A stretch of 64,000 bases of DNA, taken from assembly GCA_963719135.1 (NCBI GenBank), contig CAVRAZ010000011.1:221452-285451 (forward strand), in the 5' to 3' direction. The notes under the pieces are model-generated. The model was not told the origin of the DNA and searched no databases. It was given only the letters and a program-made list of their open reading frames with translations. Within the stretch, counting starts at the first letter, position 1; the number at the start of each line of letters is the position of its first letter. This DNA is from CAVRAZ01 sp963719135 (GTDB lineage: Bacteria; Pseudomonadota; Gammaproteobacteria; DSM-19610). Positions 60,451 to 64,000 of this stretch are shown piece by piece. The position numbers and the translations under genes were made by a program.

Positions 60451-60684
60451 TCAGGGCTGTTTGGGCGGCACATGCCGGTTGGTCTGGCGATGGCGCTGGG
60501 TCTTCTTTGGTTTCGAGGGCAACTCCGGCTGGGGATTCAGCGCCTTGGGGTTCGTCCGCTCCGCCGGCCTGGGCTTGGACGGAACTTCCGGCTGGGGATT
60601 CAGCGCGAGCGCACTTTGGCTGGCCAGCAGACCGGCGATGCTGCCGGCAAGGTATTTCAAGAGCGTGCGGCGGGTCGGGTTCAT
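60451..60684 (-). CDS. Small protein with twin-Arg signal and NPQPE repeats
   Basis: A 77-residue protein. The N-terminus NPTRRTLLKYLAGSIAGLLA ending SQSALA looks like a twin-arginine (Tat) or related signal. The mature 50 residues contain two copies of ALNPQPE(V/L)PSKP and a basic, Gln/His-rich tail (KKTQRHRQTNRHVPPKQP). AAGGAG lies eight bases before the ATG at 60684; a longer start at 60741 would overlap the upstream gene. Small secreted proteins with NPQPEP-type motifs occur in proteobacteria without known function. A Tat signal on so short a peptide would be unusual unless it binds a cofactor in the cytoplasm. Confidence 0.6.
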   Translation of the reverse strand: MNPTRRTLLKYLAGSIAGLLASQSALALNPQPEVPSKPRPAERTNPKALNPQPELPSKPKKTQRHRQTNRHVPPKQP

Positions 60685-60741
60685 GACAATGTCTCCTTCT
60701 CGTTTCGGTTGCGCGAGCTCTTCGCGACCTTGCTCAGACAT

Positions 60742-61467
60742 TCAGTCGTCGCCGGGCGCATTCCGGTTCAATAGCGGATAAACCGCCGCCTCGCCGTTTC
60801 GTCTCCGGCTCATCGCGACGGGGGCGTCTCCCGCGCCGGCACCCGCACGACGGGCAACCCTCTGCCGGTCGCCGCCGGATTCGCGGACCGTCCCGCAGCG
60901 TTCTGCGACGGCGGCGGGCGGTATCGGCGTCACCGCCTTCTGCGGCAGCAGGCCGCCTTTTTGCACCACGGATGCGACCTCGATCAGGCCGAATGGGCAG
61001 CTCAGAGAGAACTGCTTGGGAAGACGGGCGGTCACCTGCCACTTGCCGGCGGCCGGAAAATCGGTGGCCTTCACCTTCACGTCGGCGCCATGCCCGCCGT
61101 CGGGCAAGGCCACCCACAGAGAGGCCGTTGCCGGCAGCGTCGGCTTCTGGCCTGCCCAGGCACCGTACGCCAGCCCGGTGCTCCCATTGGCCGAAACCGG
61201 CGCCCAGGTAAAGGACACGGGAATCGGCTGACCCGGCCAGTTCTTGGAATTGACGTAGTCCATCACCTCCTTGTCCGCGCAGAACTGCACGTCCAGCACG
61301 ACCGGTGATTTCACCACCGTGTAGTGATCCGTGTACAGCGTTGAAAAGTGCATGTTCCAGGCCGACGCCGGGCGGGCCGTGGCCGCCAGCAGCGCGGCAC
61401 AGAGCATTATCAGGCTTGCCCGCGCCGAGCGCGCGTCTGTTTCGCGTGATCGAGGTGACGTCTTCAT
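60742..61467 (-). CDS. Secreted protein of unknown function
   Basis: A 241-residue exported protein. Signal peptide ending ATARPASA. The mature domain is beta-rich (WNMHFSTLYTDHYTVVKSPV; PIPVSFTWAPVSANGSTGLA; GKWQVTARLPKQFSLSCPFG), with two Cys that could pair. It is not recognised. The last 60 residues are basic and disordered. AGGAGG precedes the ATG. It is upstream of the NPQPE gene, and only 50 bases separate it from the isomerase remnant in the other direction. Confidence 0.7.
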   Translation of the reverse strand: MKTSPRSRETDARSARASLIMLCAALLAATARPASAWNMHFSTLYTDHYTVVKSPVVLDVQFCADKEVMDYVNSKNWPGQPIPVSFTWAPVSANGSTGLAYGAWAGQKPTLPATASLWVALPDGGHGADVKVKATDFPAAGKWQVTARLPKQFSLSCPFGLIEVASVVQKGGLLPQKAVTPIPPAAVAERCGTVRESGGDRQRVARRAGAGAGDAPVAMSRRRNGEAAVYPLLNRNAPGDD

Positions 61468-61517
61468 GGTTTCCTCCTGCCGTCAGCACGTGGGTTCCGG
61501 AGCTGAACAGTTCAGCG

Positions 61518-62533
61518 GTGGTCGGTTTGTCGATACCCGCGCTCGGCACACCGGAACGCGACACGGTACGCATCGCGCTGCTCGACAAGATCATCAGCGC
61601 CAATCTTCTGTATCTCGATGCGCACCAGAAAGGACTGGAGACGGCACGCGCGCCGACTCGGCGCCGGTGGCTGACGTAGGCGATGAGACGATGACCTGGG
61701 GCGAAGTCAAGGAGCAGCTGATTGCCGCCGGCGTCGGCGCCGTCAAACGCGATCCGCTGGCCATGGAACTGAACGCACGCCTGACCGCGCTCCAGAACGA
61801 AATTGATTTCCGGCTAGTGGCCCGGCGAGCCCGTGCCGAGGGACTCGATTCGGACCCGGCGTTCAAGACGAGCGTCGGCCAGTACGCCAAGACCAGCCTC
61901 ATCAACCTCAATCGCGGCAGGCTCGCCAAGGAGATGGAACCCACTGAAGAACAGCTGCACGCCTACTTCGACGCCAACCGCAGTGCGATCTCGACCCCCG
62001 AGTTCCGCAAGGTGCAGATGGTCATGCTGAAGACCGAGGACGAAGCACGCGCGCTCAAGAAGCGCATCGACGCCGGCGAACTGACCCTGTATCAGGCCGC
62101 CGCCAACCTGTCGGTGGCACCCGATGCCAAGAAGAATCTGGGCGAGATCGGCTGGATCGTCGAAGGCAGAATGCGGCCCGCACTGGATGCCGTGATCTTC
62201 ACCCTCAAGCCCGGCGAAGTCGGCGGGCCGGTGGAGGCGGGCGGCCTGTGGCACCTGATCAGCGTGCAGGACGTAGGCGATGCCCAGTATACCGATTTCG
62301 ACGATAACGCCACGCGCAACTACGTACGGCGGAAGTACATCCACGCCAAGCTCGACCGGTATGTCGTCGACCTCAGGAAGAACCATTTCCCGGTGACGGC
62401 GTATGAGGACAAGCTCATCCAGCTTGCGCAGAAAGAAGCGGATAGGGTCAAGACCCTCGCTGCGGAGAGCCAGGACCCGTCGTCGGTCACCCAGAAGCGC
62501 ATCCAGGAAATGCAGAAACTGCTCCAGCACTGA
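61518..62533 (+). pseudogene. PpiC-type peptidyl-prolyl isomerase, 5' truncated and frame-broken
   Basis: Parvulin-type periplasmic isomerase lacking its signal peptide. The C-terminal rotamase domain is intact: TPEFRKVQMVMLKTEDEARA, KKNLGEIGWIVEGRMRPALD and AVIFTLKPGEVGGPVEAGG are typical; a helical SurA/PpiD-like N-domain precedes it (TSLINLNRGRLAKEMEPTEE). The upstream part (GLSIPALGTPERDTVRIALL then DKIISANLLYLDAHQKG) is in another frame; one base missing near 61644, at a GG, joins them. No start with a signal peptide fits in the 50 bases before the divergent gene; 61518 is only a nominal GTG. Either a degraded gene or one hit by a sequence error and a lost 5' end. Confidence 0.65.
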
Positions 62534-62699
62534 CCGGTTTGCACCCTCACCCGCGACGGGTCGCCGCCCCGCCCCTGCCCCCGGCTGCGGCATGCGCTGC
62601 CGTTTTCGAGCGGCGGTCCTGCCGTCAATGCGGCGAGGCGGTGTATCTCCCTGAAATGATTTAATTAAGCTAAGCACGCCTGCGCCGCTACAGGCGCAA

Positions 62700-63962
62700 A
62701 TGGATCAATGCGCGGACGGTGCCATGGCGGTCGTCAGTAAAGAAACCCCGAAAACGAAGTCTCCCGGACTGGACGTCATGATGGCGCGCCAGACCATCTA
62801 CAACAAGCGCATGGGCGTGTTCGGCTACGAACTGTTGTTTCGATCGCCCACCCGGCGCGCGCGCGAAGTCGACGGAACGATGGCCACCGCGCATGTGTTG
62901 TCCAATGCGATCCTCAACTTCGGTCTCGAGCACCTATCCAGCAACCGGATGATCGTACTCAACGTGACGGCGGAGTTTCTCGAGGCCCTGCGCGGACTGA
63001 CGCTGCCGGCCGAAAACATCATCCTCGATCTGCCCGAGAACCTCATATTCGACGACAGAATGATCGCGCTGCTGAAAGCGCTGAGAAACATGGGCTACCG
63101 GCACTCCATCACCGGGCTCGACGACTTCCACAAGCTGGCGCGCGTGCTCCCGCTCATCAGCATCTTCCGCGTCAACGTCCACCAGATCGACGAACCGCGA
63201 CTGGACACGCTCGTCGCCGCCCTGAGGAAGTACCGGGACCTGTTGCTGCAGGCGCTGAAGATCGAAACGCTGGAGGAATTCCGCTTCTATCGCGACAAAG
63301 GGTTCGACTATCTGCAAGGCTATTTCCTGAGCAGACCGCGCGACTACAGCAGCAAGGATCTTCCGGCGAACAAACTGGCCGCGCTCAACCTGCTCGCCGA
63401 AATCTATCGGCCCGACGTCGAGTTCCAGCACATACAGACGCTCGTGCAGCAGGACGTGGCCTTGAGTTTCAAACTGCTGAAGCTCATCAATTCATCGTTT
63501 TTCGGCGTCTGGCAGAAAGTCGAATCCGTGCAGCGGGCCGTCGTGATGCTCGGTATGAAGGAGATACGCAACTGGATATCGCTGATCGCCCTGAGCAGTA
63601 CCAGCGACGCGCCCGTTGCCATGATGGAAGTCGCATTGCTGCGCGCGAAACTCTGTGAAATGCTCGCGGTCAAGGCTAGGCAGTCGCCCACGGTGTATTT
63701 CACGGTCGGGATGTTTTCGGCGCTCGATATCATCATGGAGCATCCGATCGAGGTCATCCTCAAGAAGCTGCCGCTGAATGACGAGGTGACGGCGGCGATC
63801 CTGCACCGGAGCGGAGTGCCGGGCGAGGCGCTGGCGTGTGCGCTCGCGGTCGAAAACGCCGAGTGGAAGAACATGAAGTTCGGCACCCTGAACCACCGCC
63901 ACATCGTCGACGCCTTCAAGGAAGCGGTTCAGTGGACCAACGGGATCATCAACAACATCTAG
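62700..63962 (+). CDS. EAL-HDOD signalling protein (YuxH-like)
   Basis: A 420-residue cytosolic protein. The N-terminal EAL-like domain (about 25-230) keeps VFGYELLFR and YLQGYFLSRP but lacks several metal ligands: LDLPEN stands for EITE, LDDFHK for DDFGTG, and FRVNV for KID. It is therefore probably not an active cyclic-di-GMP phosphodiesterase. The HDOD domain (about 235-400) has QQDVALSFKLLKLINSSFFG and VQRAVVMLGMKEIRNWISLI. EAL-HDOD proteins act in signalling and motility, usually by protein contact. ATG at 62700; another in-frame ATG at 62724 is possible. A TTTAATTAAGC stretch 30 bases upstream may be part of the promoter. Confidence 0.88.
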   Translation: MDQCADGAMAVVSKETPKTKSPGLDVMMARQTIYNKRMGVFGYELLFRSPTRRAREVDGTMATAHVLSNAILNFGLEHLSSNRMIVLNVTAEFLEALRGLTLPAENIILDLPENLIFDDRMIALLKALRNMGYRHSITGLDDFHKLARVLPLISIFRVNVHQIDEPRLDTLVAALRKYRDLLLQALKIETLEEFRFYRDKGFDYLQGYFLSRPRDYSSKDLPANKLAALNLLAEIYRPDVEFQHIQTLVQQDVALSFKLLKLINSSFFGVWQKVESVQRAVVMLGMKEIRNWISLIALSSTSDAPVAMMEVALLRAKLCEMLAVKARQSPTVYFTVGMFSALDIIMEHPIEVILKKLPLNDEVTAAILHRSGVPGEALACALAVENAEWKNMKFGTLNHRHIVDAFKEAVQWTNGIINNI

Positions 63963-64000
63963 CCGATGGCCCCGAACGGCGGTCACTTCGCCGCACAATC

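Overview
The window is a GC-rich, gene-dense chromosomal segment of a gammaproteobacterium. The best clue is a housekeeping string in the order wrbA, DUF2069, hda, CDP-alcohol phosphatidyltransferase, purM, purN, DUF3108, dcd, apbC, metG, rsxABCDGE, nth. That order is typical of Chromatiales/Ectothiorhodospiraceae-like lineages. The lineage is an inference from gene order and protein character; there is no rRNA here to confirm it. No rRNA, tRNA, CRISPR array or intact insertion sequence was seen.

Layout. 1-1.7 kb (minus): TlpA-like thioredoxin, a second thioredoxin-fold protein and a TolC-type channel cut by the left edge, with overlapping genes. 1.9-5.8 kb: class I fumarase, an unknown PilZ-like protein and an alanine-rich lipoprotein. 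6.0-22.4 kb: the conserved housekeeping string, ending in the Rsx/Rnf electron-transport complex and endonuclease III. 22.7-23.7 kb: two small conserved unknowns. 23.9-30.5 kb: a copper block with a Cys-rich EGKCG/EF-hand precursor, an MNIO (DUF692) enzyme, its DUF2063 partner, DoxX, a Cu(+) P1B-ATPase and a CopZ chaperone, followed directly by transaldolase. 30.9-39.2 kb: DUF2934 protein, PolX, a GGDEF-EAL protein, a metallo-beta-lactamase-fold hydrolase and isocitrate lyase. 39.6-47.6 kb: a decayed FG-GAP/UnbV gene, a VirJ-like hydrolase, the Kup potassium transporter, a tiny Pro-rich protein and glycogen phosphorylase. 47.8-62.5 kb: an extracytoplasmic island with an ECF sigma factor, a zinc-finger anti-sigma factor, a secreted subtilase, a predicted outer-membrane barrel and several secreted or lipoproteins of unknown function. 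62.7-64.0 kb: an EAL-HDOD protein.

Two systems stand out. The copper block looks like a modified-peptide (RiPP-type) copper-binding pathway in which the precursor joins four EG(K/R)CG motifs to two EF-hand loops, with copper export genes alongside. The sigma/anti-sigma/subtilase block is notable because the periplasmic part of the anti-sigma factor resembles the propeptide-like region of the neighbouring protease, which suggests protease-controlled signalling.

Five intergenic regions carry a family of composite inverted repeats, and two further miniature elements with terminal inverted repeats are present. Several genes are broken by one-base insertions or deletions, often at GG/CC runs: metG (three), aceA, the copper precursor, the barrel gene and a PpiC-type isomerase. 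Essential metG among them suggests sequence errors for many of these, whereas the FG-GAP gene with an in-frame stop and a missing 5' end looks genuinely decayed.
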